The notes: generated from the sequence alone by a model not told the origin. Shown: positions 53,986 to 64,000, numbered from the stretch's first letter. The stretch: 64,000 nucleotides of DNA from Sphingorhabdus lutea (GCF_001889025.1 NZ_CP018154.1:1416501-1480500); one strand, 5' to 3'. A program made the numbers and translations.

Positions 53986-55296
53986 ATGTCAAACAAAGAA
54001 AATTTATCAAGGCGTCCAAATCGCCCGAAATTAGAGCTTTATGTTCCTGAACCAAAATTTAGACCAGGCGATGAGGCTGACTTTTCCGATATAAAGGTGC
54101 CTGAAATAGGAGAGGCGAAGCGCCCACCGGAAAGCAGTGCACCTGCGGATATCGGGCATTTGACGTCACAGCTTATCCGCGTATTGGATTTTGATGGCCA
54201 TGCAAAGGGTGAGTGGGATCCAAAACTTCCCGCCGGAAAATTACGCGAAATGATGCATCATATGTTAAAAGTGCGTGCTTTTGATGATCGGATGTTTAGG
54301 GCGCAGCGTCAGGGTAAAACCAGTTTTTATATGAAATGTTTGGGCGAAGAGGCAACATCAATTGCCCCTGCAATGGCGCTTGAACCTGATGATATGTGTT
54401 TTCCAAGCTATCGCCAGCAAGGGATTTTAATCGCGCGCGGTTACCCCATTTTAAATATGATGAACCAAATTTATAGCAATAGCGCGGACCATCTGTTGGG
54501 GCGGCAATTGCCCATCATGTATAGCGCACCTGAATATGGTTTTTTCAGCGTTTCGGGCAATTTGGCAACGCAATATCCCCAAGCTGTTGGCTATGCCATG
54601 GCATCGGCGGCATCTCAGGACAGTAAAATTGCGGCCGTTTGGTGCGGGGAGGGATCAACCGCAGAGGGTGACTTTCACAGCGCTATGACCTTTGCCGCCG
54701 TTTACAATGCGCCCGTCATTATGAATGTTGTGAATAATCAATGGGCAATTTCTTCATTCCATGGTTTTGCGGGTGGGGAAAGGGCGACATTTGCCGCACG
54801 TGCGGCGGGTTATGGCATTGCCGGACTTCGCGTCGATGGCAATGACCCACTTGCTGTTTATGCGGCAACCCAATGGGCGGCGGATCGTGCGCGGTCAAAT
54901 AATGGTCCGACATTGATTGAACATTTCACCTATCGTGCGGAGGGGCATAGCACTTCGGATGATCCATCGGCTTATCGTTCAAAAAATGAAGCGGCGGCAT
55001 GGCCATTTGGCGATCCGGTTGAGCGTTTGAAACAGCATCTTATTTTATTAGGTGAGTGGAGCGAGGCGCAGCATAACGAGCTTGCCGATATGTTAATGGC
55101 CGAGGTGAAGGCCACGCAAAAAGAGGCTGAGAAAAATGGCATATTGGGTCATGGTATGCACCAACCATTTGAAACCATGTTTGAAGATGTGTTTGAAGAA
55201 ATGCCATGGCATTTAAAAGAACAATGTGAGCAGGCATTGGCCGAAAAAGAATCGAAATTTTCAACTAAATTAAAAGCAGATGGGAAGGGCGCATAA
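53986..55296 (+). CDS. bkdA1: Branched-chain 2-oxoacid dehydrogenase E1 alpha
   Basis: I choose ATG 53986 (436 aa), with GGAGG upstream; the frame opens at 53974. The thiamine diphosphate motif is GEGSTAEGDFHSAM ... NNQWAIS. The loop GHSTSDDPSAYR is typical of branched-chain rather than pyruvate E1. It has an N-terminal extension of about 80 residues before the conserved domain, seen in this family. With E1beta it decarboxylates the oxoacids of Val, Leu and Ile. E1beta follows two bases after its stop. Confidence 0.93.
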   Translation: MSNKENLSRRPNRPKLELYVPEPKFRPGDEADFSDIKVPEIGEAKRPPESSAPADIGHLTSQLIRVLDFDGHAKGEWDPKLPAGKLREMMHHMLKVRAFDDRMFRAQRQGKTSFYMKCLGEEATSIAPAMALEPDDMCFPSYRQQGILIARGYPILNMMNQIYSNSADHLLGRQLPIMYSAPEYGFFSVSGNLATQYPQAVGYAMASAASQDSKIAAVWCGEGSTAEGDFHSAMTFAAVYNAPVIMNVVNNQWAISSFHGFAGGERATFAARAAGYGIAGLRVDGNDPLAVYAATQWAADRARSNNGPTLIEHFTYRAEGHSTSDDPSAYRSKNEAAAWPFGDPVERLKQHLILLGEWSEAQHNELADMLMAEVKATQKEAEKNGILGHGMHQPFETMFEDVFEEMPWHLKEQCEQALAEKESKFSTKLKADGKGA

Positions 55297-55298
55297 TC

Positions 55299-56312
55299 AT
55301 GGCAAAAATGAATATGATAGAGGCCATAAATTCTGCGATGGATGTCATGCTGGATCGTGATAAGAAAACCGTTATTTTAGGTGAAGATGTGGGTTATTTT
55401 GGAGGGGTTTTTCGCGCGACTGCCGGTTTGCAGGAAAAACATGGAAAGCAGCGCGTTTTTGATACGCCTATTTCCGAATGTGGGATAATTGGCGTTGCCG
55501 TTGGCATGTCGGCATATGGCCTGCGGCCCATTCCGGAAATTCAATTTGCGGATTATATTTATCCAGGGCTTGACCAATTGGTAAGTGAAGCCGCGCGGAT
55601 GCGATATCGCTCCGCCAATGATTTTATTTGCCCTATCACGGTGCGTACACCTTTTGGCGGCGGTATATTTGGCGGTCAAACACACAGCCAGTCTCCGGAA
55701 AGTTTGTTTACCCATGTTTGCGGTATAAAAACCGTTATTCCGGCGACACCATATGATGCCAAAGGTTTGTTAATCGCCGCGATAGAGGATAATGATCCAG
55801 TGGTGTTTTTTGAACCCAAACGCATTTATAATGGTCCTTTTTCTGGATATTATGATCGTCCAGTTGAGCCATGGTCAAAAAGACCTGAATCCGAAGTTCC
55901 AGAAGGCTATTATCGGATTGAGTTGGGCAAGGCCCGGACTGTAAGAGAAGGCCAAGATTTGACCATTTTATGCTATGGCACAATGGTTCATGTTGTCGAA
56001 GCAGTGGTGGCCAACATGCAAATTGATGCAGATATTGTCGATTTACGAACATTAATGCCGCTGGATATAAATGCGATTGAGGCGTCGGTGAAGAAAACGG
56101 GCCGTTGCATGATTGTGCATGAGGCGACAAGGACCAGCGGATTTGGCGCCGAATTGGCGGCATTGGTTCAGGAGCGCTGTTTTTATCATTTAGAAGCGCC
56201 GATTGAACGGGTCACGGGTTTTGATACTCCCTATCCGCATAGTTTGGAATGGGCATATTTCCCTGGGCCAGTGCGCATTGGCACTGCAATTGAAAAAATC
56301 ATGAAGGTTTGA
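55299..56312 (+). CDS. bkdA2: Branched-chain 2-oxoacid dehydrogenase E1 beta
   Basis: The 337-residue protein has the transketolase-type pyrimidine domain (VILGEDVGYFGGVFRAT, PISECGIIGVAVGMS, PEIQFADYIYPG) and the C-terminal domain (VHEATRTSGFGAELAAL). It completes the alpha2beta2 E1 enzyme. The gene lies two bases after E1alpha and 15 before E2. Confidence 0.94.
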   Translation: MAKMNMIEAINSAMDVMLDRDKKTVILGEDVGYFGGVFRATAGLQEKHGKQRVFDTPISECGIIGVAVGMSAYGLRPIPEIQFADYIYPGLDQLVSEAARMRYRSANDFICPITVRTPFGGGIFGGQTHSQSPESLFTHVCGIKTVIPATPYDAKGLLIAAIEDNDPVVFFEPKRIYNGPFSGYYDRPVEPWSKRPESEVPEGYYRIELGKARTVREGQDLTILCYGTMVHVVEAVVANMQIDADIVDLRTLMPLDINAIEASVKKTGRCMIVHEATRTSGFGAELAALVQERCFYHLEAPIERVTGFDTPYPHSLEWAYFPGPVRIGTAIEKIMKV

Positions 56313-56327
56313 TGAGAGGCTAATATC

Positions 56328-57608
56328 ATGGCAAAATATATATTTAATCTACCCGATATTGGCGAGGGAATTGCCGAGGCGGAAATTGTCGCTTTACATG
56401 TGAAAATTGGCGATATGGTCAGCGAAGACCAACCCATTGCGGACATGATGACCGATAAGGCAACCGTTGAAATGGAAAGCCCGGCAAGCGGTAAAATTAT
56501 CGCCGTTGCGGGTGAAGTTGGCGATATCATCCCCATTGGTTCTATGTTGGTGGAAATCGAGGTTGAGGGCGAAGATGCTGAAACTGAAGCATCTGTTGCA
56601 GCTGAAGAAGTAGCTAACCCTACTGAACAAAAGCAAGAGCAAGAGCGGCCCGAAATAGTAGCTCCGCGGCAAGTTAAGAATGATTCTGAAGTTGAAGAAG
56701 CGCAAGAAATAAATGATGGAAAACAGCCGGATGGCGAAAATTCTTCAAAATCAGCTAAGGTAACTGCTTCTCCCGCTGTTCGCGCAAGAGCGTTGGATTT
56801 GGGTATAAACCTGTCTGACGTCAAGGCGTCTGGACCACATGTTCGCCATAGCGACTTGGATCAATATTTAAGTTATAATGCGGGGCAGGGGCTTCGCCCA
56901 TCGGGCGCGACCCGTCCAGATGAAGCCGTAAAGGTTATGGGGCTGCGCCGCCGTATTGCCGAAAATATGGCAAAATCGAAACGCGCTATCCCGCATTTCT
57001 CCTATGTTGAGGAAATGGATGTCACCGCGTTGGAGGCGATGCGAGCGGATTTAAACAATGTGCGTGGCGACAGGCCAAAATTGACATTATTGCCATTTTT
57101 AACTGTAGCGATTTGCAAAACAATCCCTGATTTTCCTATGATAAACGCCCGTTATGATGATGAGGCGAATATTGTCACGCGTCATGGCGCGGTGCATTTG
57201 GGTATGGCCACGCAAACCGATGGCGGATTGATGGTGCCTGTTATCCGCAATGCAGAAAAATTAAATATCTGGCAATTGGCACGTGAAATCTCCGCATTGG
57301 CTGAGGCGGCACGCAACGGCACGGCGACCAGTGAGCAGCTTTCCGGTTCTACCTTAACCATCACCTCACTTGGTCCATTGGGCGGTATTGCAACCACGCC
57401 GGTAATTAATCGTCCCGAAGTGGCGATTATCGGACCAAATAAAATTGTCGAACGCCCCATGTTCGTTGGCGACCATATAGAGGCGCGTAAATTGATGAAT
57501 ATGTCGATTAGCTGTGACCACCGCGTAGTTGATGGTTGGGATGCTGCCAGCTATGTTCAGGCGATTAAAAAGCTAATTGAAACACCAGTTTTGCTATTTG
57601 CGGATTGA
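56328..57608 (+). CDS. bkdB: Branched-chain 2-oxoacid dehydrogenase E2 (acyltransferase)
   Basis: The 426-residue protein has one lipoyl domain (lipoyl lysine K44 in MTDKATVEME), an acidic Glu/Ala/Gln linker (about 83-140), an E1/E3-binding domain (ASPAVRARALDLGINL, about 147-182) and the catalytic domain ending in SCDHRVVDGWDAA. It transfers the acyl group to CoA and forms the complex core. E3 is not encoded here and is probably shared from elsewhere. A terminator follows. Confidence 0.94.
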   Translation: MAKYIFNLPDIGEGIAEAEIVALHVKIGDMVSEDQPIADMMTDKATVEMESPASGKIIAVAGEVGDIIPIGSMLVEIEVEGEDAETEASVAAEEVANPTEQKQEQERPEIVAPRQVKNDSEVEEAQEINDGKQPDGENSSKSAKVTASPAVRARALDLGINLSDVKASGPHVRHSDLDQYLSYNAGQGLRPSGATRPDEAVKVMGLRRRIAENMAKSKRAIPHFSYVEEMDVTALEAMRADLNNVRGDRPKLTLLPFLTVAICKTIPDFPMINARYDDEANIVTRHGAVHLGMATQTDGGLMVPVIRNAEKLNIWQLAREISALAEAARNGTATSEQLSGSTLTITSLGPLGGIATTPVINRPEVAIIGPNKIVERPMFVGDHIEARKLMNMSISCDHRVVDGWDAASYVQAIKKLIETPVLLFAD

Positions 57609-57619
57609 TTGAAAATCTA

Positions 57620-57658
57620 CCGGATTTGACAGATAAAAATGTTTAATCCGGCTTTTTT
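57620..57658. terminator. Terminator between E2 and the DUF11 gene
   Basis: CCGGATT and AATCCGG form a perfect 7-bp stem with an 18-base loop, followed by C and six Ts. The loop is long but the site is right: just after the E2 stop, where two genes converge. Confidence 0.75.
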
Positions 57659-57667
57659 CATTGCGGG

Positions 57668-60600
57668 TTAAAGTTTGAACCCTGCGAGACTTTCCTGGTC
57701 GAATTTCAATTTTAATGTGATGAAGGGGCCGCTGCGTGTGTAGCGGCTTTCTTCGAAATCACGGTCTTCAAAACCAACAATATTATATCCTAATGTGACG
57801 TTCATATTGGTTACAGGGGCGACAGTAATTGTTGGTCCGACAGAATAGGCAAAGTTGCGTGCATTTTGGCCAATGCGTACATTGCCGCTTAAGCCAATAT
57901 CTGCATGTTTTGAAATGTCGAAATGCATATCGCCGCCAATGACATTGCTCCAACCCTCCACATCATCCGCGCCAAATTTGTCGAACACATAACGTGTTCC
58001 CCAAAATAGGTTAAATTCGCTGCGTTCCAGGAATAATGAGCCGCCATTTAATAGGGATTTTTCTAAAGTTGGGCTGTAATTAACTGACAGGCTGTTAATC
58101 ACACGGCGCGAAGTCGCATCACCATTGACCAATAATGCTGCGCCACCAATGGGGCCGGATTGCCCAGCGGTCGCGCCGCGCACCTTATCTTGACGGATTT
58201 CCATTTTATTTAAAAACGACCAATCGCTATCAAATGGACGATATGCAAAGCTTAATTCAGCTTCGGCCAAAGAAGTGGATGCACCATTTTCTTGCTTTGC
58301 ATCATACCAGCTAAATTGACCGGCGGCGGTAATGCCATCTTGAATTTGGCGAATAAAGGCAGTGGTTAAGCCATAGCGGTCAACCTCTGCGCCATCACGA
58401 AATTCGGCTCTGCTGGTCCAGCTCCAATTATCGCTGCGATATGTGGCGCCGCCAGTTAAAGCCAAGAAATCTTCGGTAATGCTGTTATTGCTGCCCAAAA
58501 ATCCGCCTGATGCCACTGGCTGTGCTTCGTTCAAAATATCGGCATTATTTATACCGCCTAGGGTTTGATTGCCATCAATGGTAAAATCTAATGACCATTT
58601 ATCATCAAGTTTAAATGATTGTTTTAACCCATAAGCGGCAAAGCTGCGTGCGCCATATTCGGCAATATCTTGCTGATTTGCACTGGCGGTCAGGCGTGCG
58701 CCGCTCCATGGGGCAACATCAAAACCGGCCCTTAATGTGCGGGCGTCAATATTTTCACCCTTGGCGATTTCATAACCTGCGACCAATGCAATATCATTAT
58801 TTATGGCATAGCGTGCGCCAATTTGATGACGCGCTGGGAAATCAATGCTTTCATCCTGTCCGCCAAGCGCGAATTCAGTTTGGGCATTTAATTCCAATTT
58901 GCCATTAAGGAATTTGTGTGATCCGCCCAATTTTGCAATGGTGGATTTATTGATGCTGCCATCGGAAAGGCGGTCATTGGCATGAGTTAAGCCAGCAGCC
59001 AAAGAAGATATTGCATTGCGATATTCCAATTCCATTGATCCAGCCAAGCGGCGGGTATCATTTTCCAAAAATTCTTCACGATATCCAACAACAGAAAGCT
59101 GTAATTTGTCGGACAGACGAAGACGCGCATCGGCGCCATATTTACGTGTGCCCTGAAGCCCGACATTATTCTGTCCAACACCAAAACCAGTGCCCTGTTT
59201 TCGGATATAGGCTAAAATATCGACAATTTTACTATGATGTTCTGCCTCTATCAACCATGCGGTGGCGCTGCCACGATCGGTTTGGCCGCTATTGGTGTCG
59301 GCTTTGCTGTCACTATGCGCAAATTCCGCGCTGATTTGGGTTTGGGCATCAAGATGATATATAATGTCAGCACCAGCCATATTGGTGGTTTCAACATCGC
59401 TTTCATCATGGATGAGTGTCGCACCAATTTGTAATTTATTTTGTGAATCATTCCAACGAACACGACCGCCGGCATTGATAACGCGCTGGCCAATGCCATC
59501 CACTTCATATTCAGCGATGATAAATTGAGGGTCCAGTCCTGAAGAACGCGACAAAATAGGCTCACGGAAACTGATTGTTCCGGCAAGATAATCAATATCA
59601 TAATCGATATGACGGACCAATGACTTGCTTTCAATAATTTTGTCATCGCGCAAACGATCGCGTGTTTCGATGGTGATTTTTTCACTATTCGAAATAATGT
59701 CACGGCTGGCCAAGGCATATGGGCCGCTTAAGCCATTTCCTTGAATTTCCTCACGGCGGAATTGATAGGGTGTGTCGGCACCAAAGACAGTGGCCGCAAC
59801 ACGATCATTTCTATATTCGGCCTTTATCCCATTGAAAGAACGTTGATAACGCGCAAGTTCAGGTTCATTTATCGCGGTTTCATAATCACCAAATAATGCA
59901 TAAAATTGGGGACGTTCCAATTTCAAATATAAATGACGAATGGATGCCGCATCATAACGTTGTTCCGAACGATCGGCATATACTGTGTAATAGCTGCGCG
60001 GATCAATGACACCGGCAAAGCGGGTTTCATCTTTGTCTTTATCACTATCATATGACATGGTCATCAACCATTCACCCGACACTTTACCCTTGGCATATAA
60101 TGCAATGCGGCCATCCAAATGAATGGGGTTATCTTCATTGTCCAAATTTTGCAGGCCAGAATCCAATTTATTAAAACCAATTGTTCCGGCAGCAAAGCCG
60201 ACAATTGTCCATGGACGATCGCCCGCGCCAAGCCATGCTTCAATATGTTGCATGCGGCTGACTTCGCCATCTTTAAAGTCAAAATCAATGCTTACAGAAC
60301 CAGATGCCATTGTTGGCTCTAATTCAATATAGGCAATGCCATTATCGCCGCGAACGCGCCATACAGGGGCGCCGCGTTCCAAACCAGATAGTTGATTTGC
60401 CTGTTGTGCGTCCACCTCAACCGCAGGGAAATGCGGTGCGCTTACTTTAAACGCACCAACTGATTCGGGTTGAATGGGGCGTCCAGAACGGTCGGTTAAA
60501 CGAACCGCGATAACCGGACGGGTCACGCCATCGGCCACCAAAACAGATTTTTCTTTTACCAATTGGGCAAAAATTGGCGCGGTTGAATAATGAACTTTAC

Positions 60601-62926
60601 GCTCAAGGCGCTCTGCCTCGCTGCCATCGGCATTGCGGACAATTGCGGTTAAAATATTTTCACCTTCCTGAAGGGGAAGCGAGCGCCATGTGCTAATATG
60701 CACGGTGCCATCAGGGCTTTTCTTTAACCCATCATAATTTAATGGATTGGCTTTGGTACCATTGACGATCATTTCAACTTTTTGCCCAGGCAAATGTTTT
60801 ACAACGGCGCGAATCGCCTTAATCCGTGGGTTGTGATTTTCTTCGGGGAAAACCCATGCAACGCCAGAGGTTTGGCCCGCAAACCAATTAATTTCTTCAT
60901 TTTTATCTTCGTCTGCCTTGGCTGTTTTTATTTCAGGCACAGATAATGGCGGCGAAACAGCGCGTGCATCATGGCGCATATTATTCGCTTCATTTCTGCC
61001 TGCATTATCAGCTTGCTTTGATGCAGGGGCAGGGCGCGCATTTTTTTCTTGGTCATTATTTTTGGCAGTTTTGGGCAAGACACGACCATCCGAAACTGCA
61101 ACAAAATCGGCCCTTTTCAATCCGCCGCCTTGGCCCTCAACAAAACGTGAAATAGCACTGCCGGCTGAACGGGTATTTTGCGTGCAATCGGTTGGGGTAA
61201 ACCCTTCTGGCAGGCTATAGGGATCAATTTGCACAACATGAATGCCGGGCTGAACGCCTTCAAAATGATATTGGCCATCATTATCGGTAACCGTATAACG
61301 GCCATCTTCCATCATCACGCGAACATTGGCGATACCATTTGCCTTTTTCGGATCAACGCCGCATCCGCCATCGGTTAAACGACCGATAATGGTAAAACGC
61401 TCGCTTATCCCATCACGAATGATACGAACGGTTGAATCGGTCGTGCCGCTGGTCGATCCAAAGCCATCACTTGCAGATGCAAGGTTAATGGCATCGCCGG
61501 GCTGTGCATCTTGGCGCACCTCCGCCAAATAGGTAAGCAGACCAGATTGACCGGCGGCCAATGAGGGAACATCAACCGTAAAGCTTTTGCCATTTGCGGC
61601 AATTTGCGGGGTAATAAGCACCCCATTATAGCGCATTGTTCCAATATTATAACGAAGCGAGCTGGGCAAAATATCCTTAATAGTAATTGTTGCTGTATTG
61701 CGAACATTATCGCTATTTTTGACGGTAATACGATATTGAATAACATCGCCAGGCATGGCCGTGACGGTGGATGATGTTTTTGAAATGATAAGCGGCAAGC
61801 CAGGCTTGTCGAGCGGAATGTCAATGCGGACCGGTGCAGGATCGAATAAAGTAAATTCCAACCCATATGACCCATCGGATATATCATATGGTTGACCATC
61901 TGCATCCAATAAAGCTGCAAGTTGGGAAGCGGTTGCATTTGACGGTGCGGAATATGGCGCGGGCGGTTCAATTACCAAACGATAACGGCCAGGACGCAAA
62001 AATGGGAAACGGTAAAACCCAGGAGGGAAATTATAAACCTGTCCACTGGCATCGGTTACGGTTGATCCGGTAATCAGCACATTGGGGAATGTCGAAATGC
62101 CATCATCGCCAAAAACATCGGCGGGTTGACCGGTTACTGCATCAACAATGCTGACCCGTGTGCCGTCAACGGCACTGCCATCGCCGCTGTCAAAACTTGT
62201 GCCAAATGGATCGATTAAGATATCGACATTCACATTGCCCAAACCATTGCCGCTGCTGCTATCATCAATGGAAATGGTTAAATTGCTGCCCGGCACAACT
62301 GATAAAATACAGTTATTTTTGGTTGGCGTTGGCGGAATGGCAGAGGTGATAATATGCCCCATGAAAATTCCGCTATTTACATCGGTTTCAGAAATGCGGA
62401 TTTGCTCCTCATCGCCTTCTTCGGTGATGATGACGATATTAAAACTATCGATGGAATTTGGGTGTATATTTCGCGCGGCAAGTGCCAATTGAATGATTAA
62501 CGGTTCGCCCGCACGTATTGATGTGGTGGGTTTAATTGATGCTGCATTATTGTCAAAACCGCTATATGCCCCTGTTAATTCAACGGGCATAGGGCCCGTG
62601 CTGCTTTGACAAGTGGTTGCAGGAATATTGGCTGTTATACCGCCAGATGCATTTGTGTAGTGGAATAATGATATAACCGGCTGCGCAGAGGTGCGATCAA
62701 CATTAAAGCGCACTTCATTTGATGATTTTGATAATCTTTGGCCGCCAACATTCCATTCGGCCGTGGCAGTATTTACAATCTCATCAACAGGTTGCGAGTT
62801 TAATTGTGAAATAGCAGGTGTCGCCAAGCCCAATAAAATGGCGGCAGAGCAAAATATTGCGGGTTTTTTGTCCACAATATTTAGCTTTGACGCCAATTTA
62901 CAAATATATTTGGTTAACGAATTCAT
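57668..62926 (-). CDS. Giant DUF11/SdrD-B-like outer-surface protein with C-terminal barrel
   Basis: The 1752-residue protein has a signal peptide ending near ATPAIS-Q (40). A DUF11-type domain lies at about 385-500 (KTSSTVTAMPGDVIQYRITVKN), then a carboxypeptidase-regulatory/SdrD-B-like domain (510-610; IIGRLTDGGCGVDPKKANG and ITVTDNDGQYHFEG-type strand). A charged linker of low complexity follows (610-685). The C-terminal 800-850 residues show alternating strands as in a large outer membrane barrel. Sphingomonads commonly carry such proteins; their function is unknown, possibly adhesion or surface layer anchoring. It ends six bases before the terminator zone of E2. Confidence 0.82.
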   Translation of the reverse strand: MNSLTKYICKLASKLNIVDKKPAIFCSAAILLGLATPAISQLNSQPVDEIVNTATAEWNVGGQRLSKSSNEVRFNVDRTSAQPVISLFHYTNASGGITANIPATTCQSSTGPMPVELTGAYSGFDNNAASIKPTTSIRAGEPLIIQLALAARNIHPNSIDSFNIVIITEEGDEEQIRISETDVNSGIFMGHIITSAIPPTPTKNNCILSVVPGSNLTISIDDSSSGNGLGNVNVDILIDPFGTSFDSGDGSAVDGTRVSIVDAVTGQPADVFGDDGISTFPNVLITGSTVTDASGQVYNFPPGFYRFPFLRPGRYRLVIEPPAPYSAPSNATASQLAALLDADGQPYDISDGSYGLEFTLFDPAPVRIDIPLDKPGLPLIISKTSSTVTAMPGDVIQYRITVKNSDNVRNTATITIKDILPSSLRYNIGTMRYNGVLITPQIAANGKSFTVDVPSLAAGQSGLLTYLAEVRQDAQPGDAINLASASDGFGSTSGTTDSTVRIIRDGISERFTIIGRLTDGGCGVDPKKANGIANVRVMMEDGRYTVTDNDGQYHFEGVQPGIHVVQIDPYSLPEGFTPTDCTQNTRSAGSAISRFVEGQGGGLKRADFVAVSDGRVLPKTAKNNDQEKNARPAPASKQADNAGRNEANNMRHDARAVSPPLSVPEIKTAKADEDKNEEINWFAGQTSGVAWVFPEENHNPRIKAIRAVVKHLPGQKVEMIVNGTKANPLNYDGLKKSPDGTVHISTWRSLPLQEGENILTAIVRNADGSEAERLERKVHYSTAPIFAQLVKEKSVLVADGVTRPVIAVRLTDRSGRPIQPESVGAFKVSAPHFPAVEVDAQQANQLSGLERGAPVWRVRGDNGIAYIELEPTMASGSVSIDFDFKDGEVSRMQHIEAWLGAGDRPWTIVGFAAGTIGFNKLDSGLQNLDNEDNPIHLDGRIALYAKGKVSGEWLMTMSYDSDKDKDETRFAGVIDPRSYYTVYADRSEQRYDAASIRHLYLKLERPQFYALFGDYETAINEPELARYQRSFNGIKAEYRNDRVAATVFGADTPYQFRREEIQGNGLSGPYALASRDIISNSEKITIETRDRLRDDKIIESKSLVRHIDYDIDYLAGTISFREPILSRSSGLDPQFIIAEYEVDGIGQRVINAGGRVRWNDSQNKLQIGATLIHDESDVETTNMAGADIIYHLDAQTQISAEFAHSDSKADTNSGQTDRGSATAWLIEAEHHSKIVDILAYIRKQGTGFGVGQNNVGLQGTRKYGADARLRLSDKLQLSVVGYREEFLENDTRRLAGSMELEYRNAISSLAAGLTHANDRLSDGSINKSTIAKLGGSHKFLNGKLELNAQTEFALGGQDESIDFPARHQIGARYAINNDIALVAGYEIAKGENIDARTLRAGFDVAPWSGARLTASANQQDIAEYGARSFAAYGLKQSFKLDDKWSLDFTIDGNQTLGGINNADILNEAQPVASGGFLGSNNSITEDFLALTGGATYRSDNWSWTSRAEFRDGAEVDRYGLTTAFIRQIQDGITAAGQFSWYDAKQENGASTSLAEAELSFAYRPFDSDWSFLNKMEIRQDKVRGATAGQSGPIGGAALLVNGDATSRRVINSLSVNYSPTLEKSLLNGGSLFLERSEFNLFWGTRYVFDKFGADDVEGWSNVIGGDMHFDISKHADIGLSGNVRIGQNARNFAYSVGPTITVAPVTNMNVTLGYNIVGFEDRDFEESRYTRSGPFITLKLKFDQESLAGFKL

Positions 62927-62979
62927 CGAAAAAAAGGCCGTGAGGGACGAATTACTTCGCCCCCCAACTGCCCAGGTCC

Positions 62980-64000
62980 TTAATTAATGGTAACACGGAA
63001 AACAAAAGTGCGCGTTTGACCCGCCGCAATATTGTTCAATGTTCCAGATACAGTGTTCGTACCACCGGTATAGGTGCCATTATCTGCACCGGGGGTGCAG
63101 GTGCTGCCTGTTACGGCGGTGCCGTTCATTTTTGGCGTAAATGTCGCATCATATGTAACATTGGGGATAAGGCTTAGATTATCCGTAATGTTTACACCGG
63201 TCGCTGTTGCTGCGCCTGCGGCGTTGCTAACCGCGATGCAATATTCAATGACCGCACCTGGAATTGCTTTAGGATTGCTTGCTGAAACCCCGTCGCTAAC
63301 TACTCGGCTAAGCTTTGACACAGAAAGCACTGCGCCTGCGACGGTATAGTCATCGCCTGCTGCTTCCACGCCATCACGTCCAGTATCGGCAAAGATTGTT
63401 TCAACCGCAGTGGTATTGGCCGTGGCATCGGTTGCCGCTGTAATAGCAGATCCGTCGCTGTTACGCGCGGTGGCGGTCAAGGTAACGCCTGCAACCTGAC
63501 CATTGGTGGCGGTTGAGGGTATGTTGCCCAAAATAAAGACACGGCGCGATGCATCTGGTGCCAAATTGTCAATCACCGTTGCGGTATCTGTTCCTGCTTC
63601 ATAGGTGCCATTATTATTGACATCGACAAAAAATTGCAGACCCGTAACATCAAAAACATCTGTGCCGCCATGCGCAGCGGTCCCACCCGCCAACTGAGTC
63701 GCAGCAAGGTTGAAATCCAAAGTGTCATTTGACGTATTACTTACCAAAAAGGTGGTAATTTGGCCTGTTGCACCTGGCGATACTGATGTTGTGCCGGTTG
63801 GTGTTGCTTCTTGCACGGTAAAGATAACCTTACGGTCAACCTTAAACGTATCAGACGCGGTTTGCGCAGTTTGCGCTACGCCGCCAACACTAAAACTCAC
63901 CGAAACGGTGTTATTAATATCAACGCCTTGCAATGTGCCGGCTGCAAATGCGGAGCCTGAACTCAACATTGCAATACCGCCCAAGGCAGAGGCAGTTAAA
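62980..64000 (-). CDS. DUF11 surface protein (5' end off window)
   Basis: The frame is open to the right edge, so the start codon lies just beyond 64000. The visible part, about 340 residues, begins in a signal peptide core (LTASALGGIAMLSSGSAFAA). The mature part is Thr/Ala/Gly-rich with repeated beta domains. The C-terminal part has the DUF11 pattern IPGAVIEYCIAVSN ... GVNITDNLS. A TTG inside the frame is not a credible start because it would cut the signal peptide. It is 53 bases upstream of the giant DUF11 gene, so the two are probably one operon and one surface assembly. Confidence 0.85.
   Translation of the reverse strand, partial: LTASALGGIAMLSSGSAFAAGTLQGVDINNTVSVSFSVGGVAQTAQTASDTFKVDRKVIFTVQEATPTGTTSVSPGATGQITTFLVSNTSNDTLDFNLAATQLAGGTAAHGGTDVFDVTGLQFFVDVNNNGTYEAGTDTATVIDNLAPDASRRVFILGNIPSTATNGQVAGVTLTATARNSDGSAITAATDATANTTAVETIFADTGRDGVEAAGDDYTVAGAVLSVSKLSRVVSDGVSASNPKAIPGAVIEYCIAVSNAAGAATATGVNITDNLSLIPNVTYDATFTPKMNGTAVTGSTCTPGADNGTYTGGTNTVSGTLNNIAAGQTRTFVFRVTIN

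Noticed and set aside
1..64000. CRISPR array, rRNA genes or insertion sequences
   Set aside because: I saw no regularly spaced repeats, no rRNA-like stretch and no transposase on either strand.

Overview
The window looks like a chromosome segment of a low-GC member of the Sphingomonadales (Alphaproteobacteria), perhaps near the Sphingorhabdus/Sphingopyxis group. I infer this from GcrA, the split pntAA-pntAB-pntB operon preceded by a tiny aa3-oxidase subunit IV gene, an F0 operon (atpI-atpB-atpE-b'-b) without the F1 genes, several TonB receptors, DUF11 surface proteins and the general A/T-rich codon use. No taxonomic marker was compared, so the genus is a guess.

Layout. 1-822: 3' part of a sigma-54-type response regulator. 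1020-4770: aa3 subunit IV, transhydrogenase and a racemase-like protein. 5154-8303: maiA, TonB receptor, MarR regulator. 8317-12528 (minus): pyrF-trpF-trpB-trpA-accD. 12703-14862 (minus): purB and radC. 15028-18810: ydbH-ynbE-ydbL envelope lipid-transport operon. 19052-21555: F0 ATP synthase. 21719-28494: uvrC, recO, leuB, metZ, apaG, LysR, GNAT. 28508-32599 (minus): class-A beta-lactamase-like hydrolase, parE, gcrA. 32732-33526: an ABC-2 permease.

33622-37877: a tRNA-Ser(CGA) gene carrying a 4.2-kb integrative element bounded by 17-bp repeats. It holds an integrase, an unknown cargo gene, an AlpA-like regulator, a winged-helix protein, a PC4-like single-strand DNA binder and a putative HUH Rep nickase. 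37885-40543 (minus): a NarL-type two-component pair. 40788-43054: four small exported proteins, with a shared dyad motif upstream of this cluster and upstream of the response regulator. 43184-46910 (minus): a PepSY/TonB/DUF2946-like metal-uptake group.

47109-52761: the most striking locus. An RpfF-like fatty-acid signal synthase converges on an RpfC-like hybrid kinase that is translationally coupled to a REC-PAS-GGDEF-EAL regulator. This matches the xanthomonad rpfF / rpfGHC arrangement, but a GGDEF-EAL protein replaces the HD-GYP protein RpfG. It suggests a DSF-type cell-cell signalling to cyclic-di-GMP circuit of mixed ancestry.

52912-57608: thyA and the branched-chain 2-oxoacid dehydrogenase E1alpha-E1beta-E2 genes. 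57668-64000 (minus): a giant DUF11/beta-barrel surface protein and a second DUF11 protein cut by the window edge. No stretch over about 300 bases lacks a gene; the longest gap between proteins (33527-33852) holds the tRNA.
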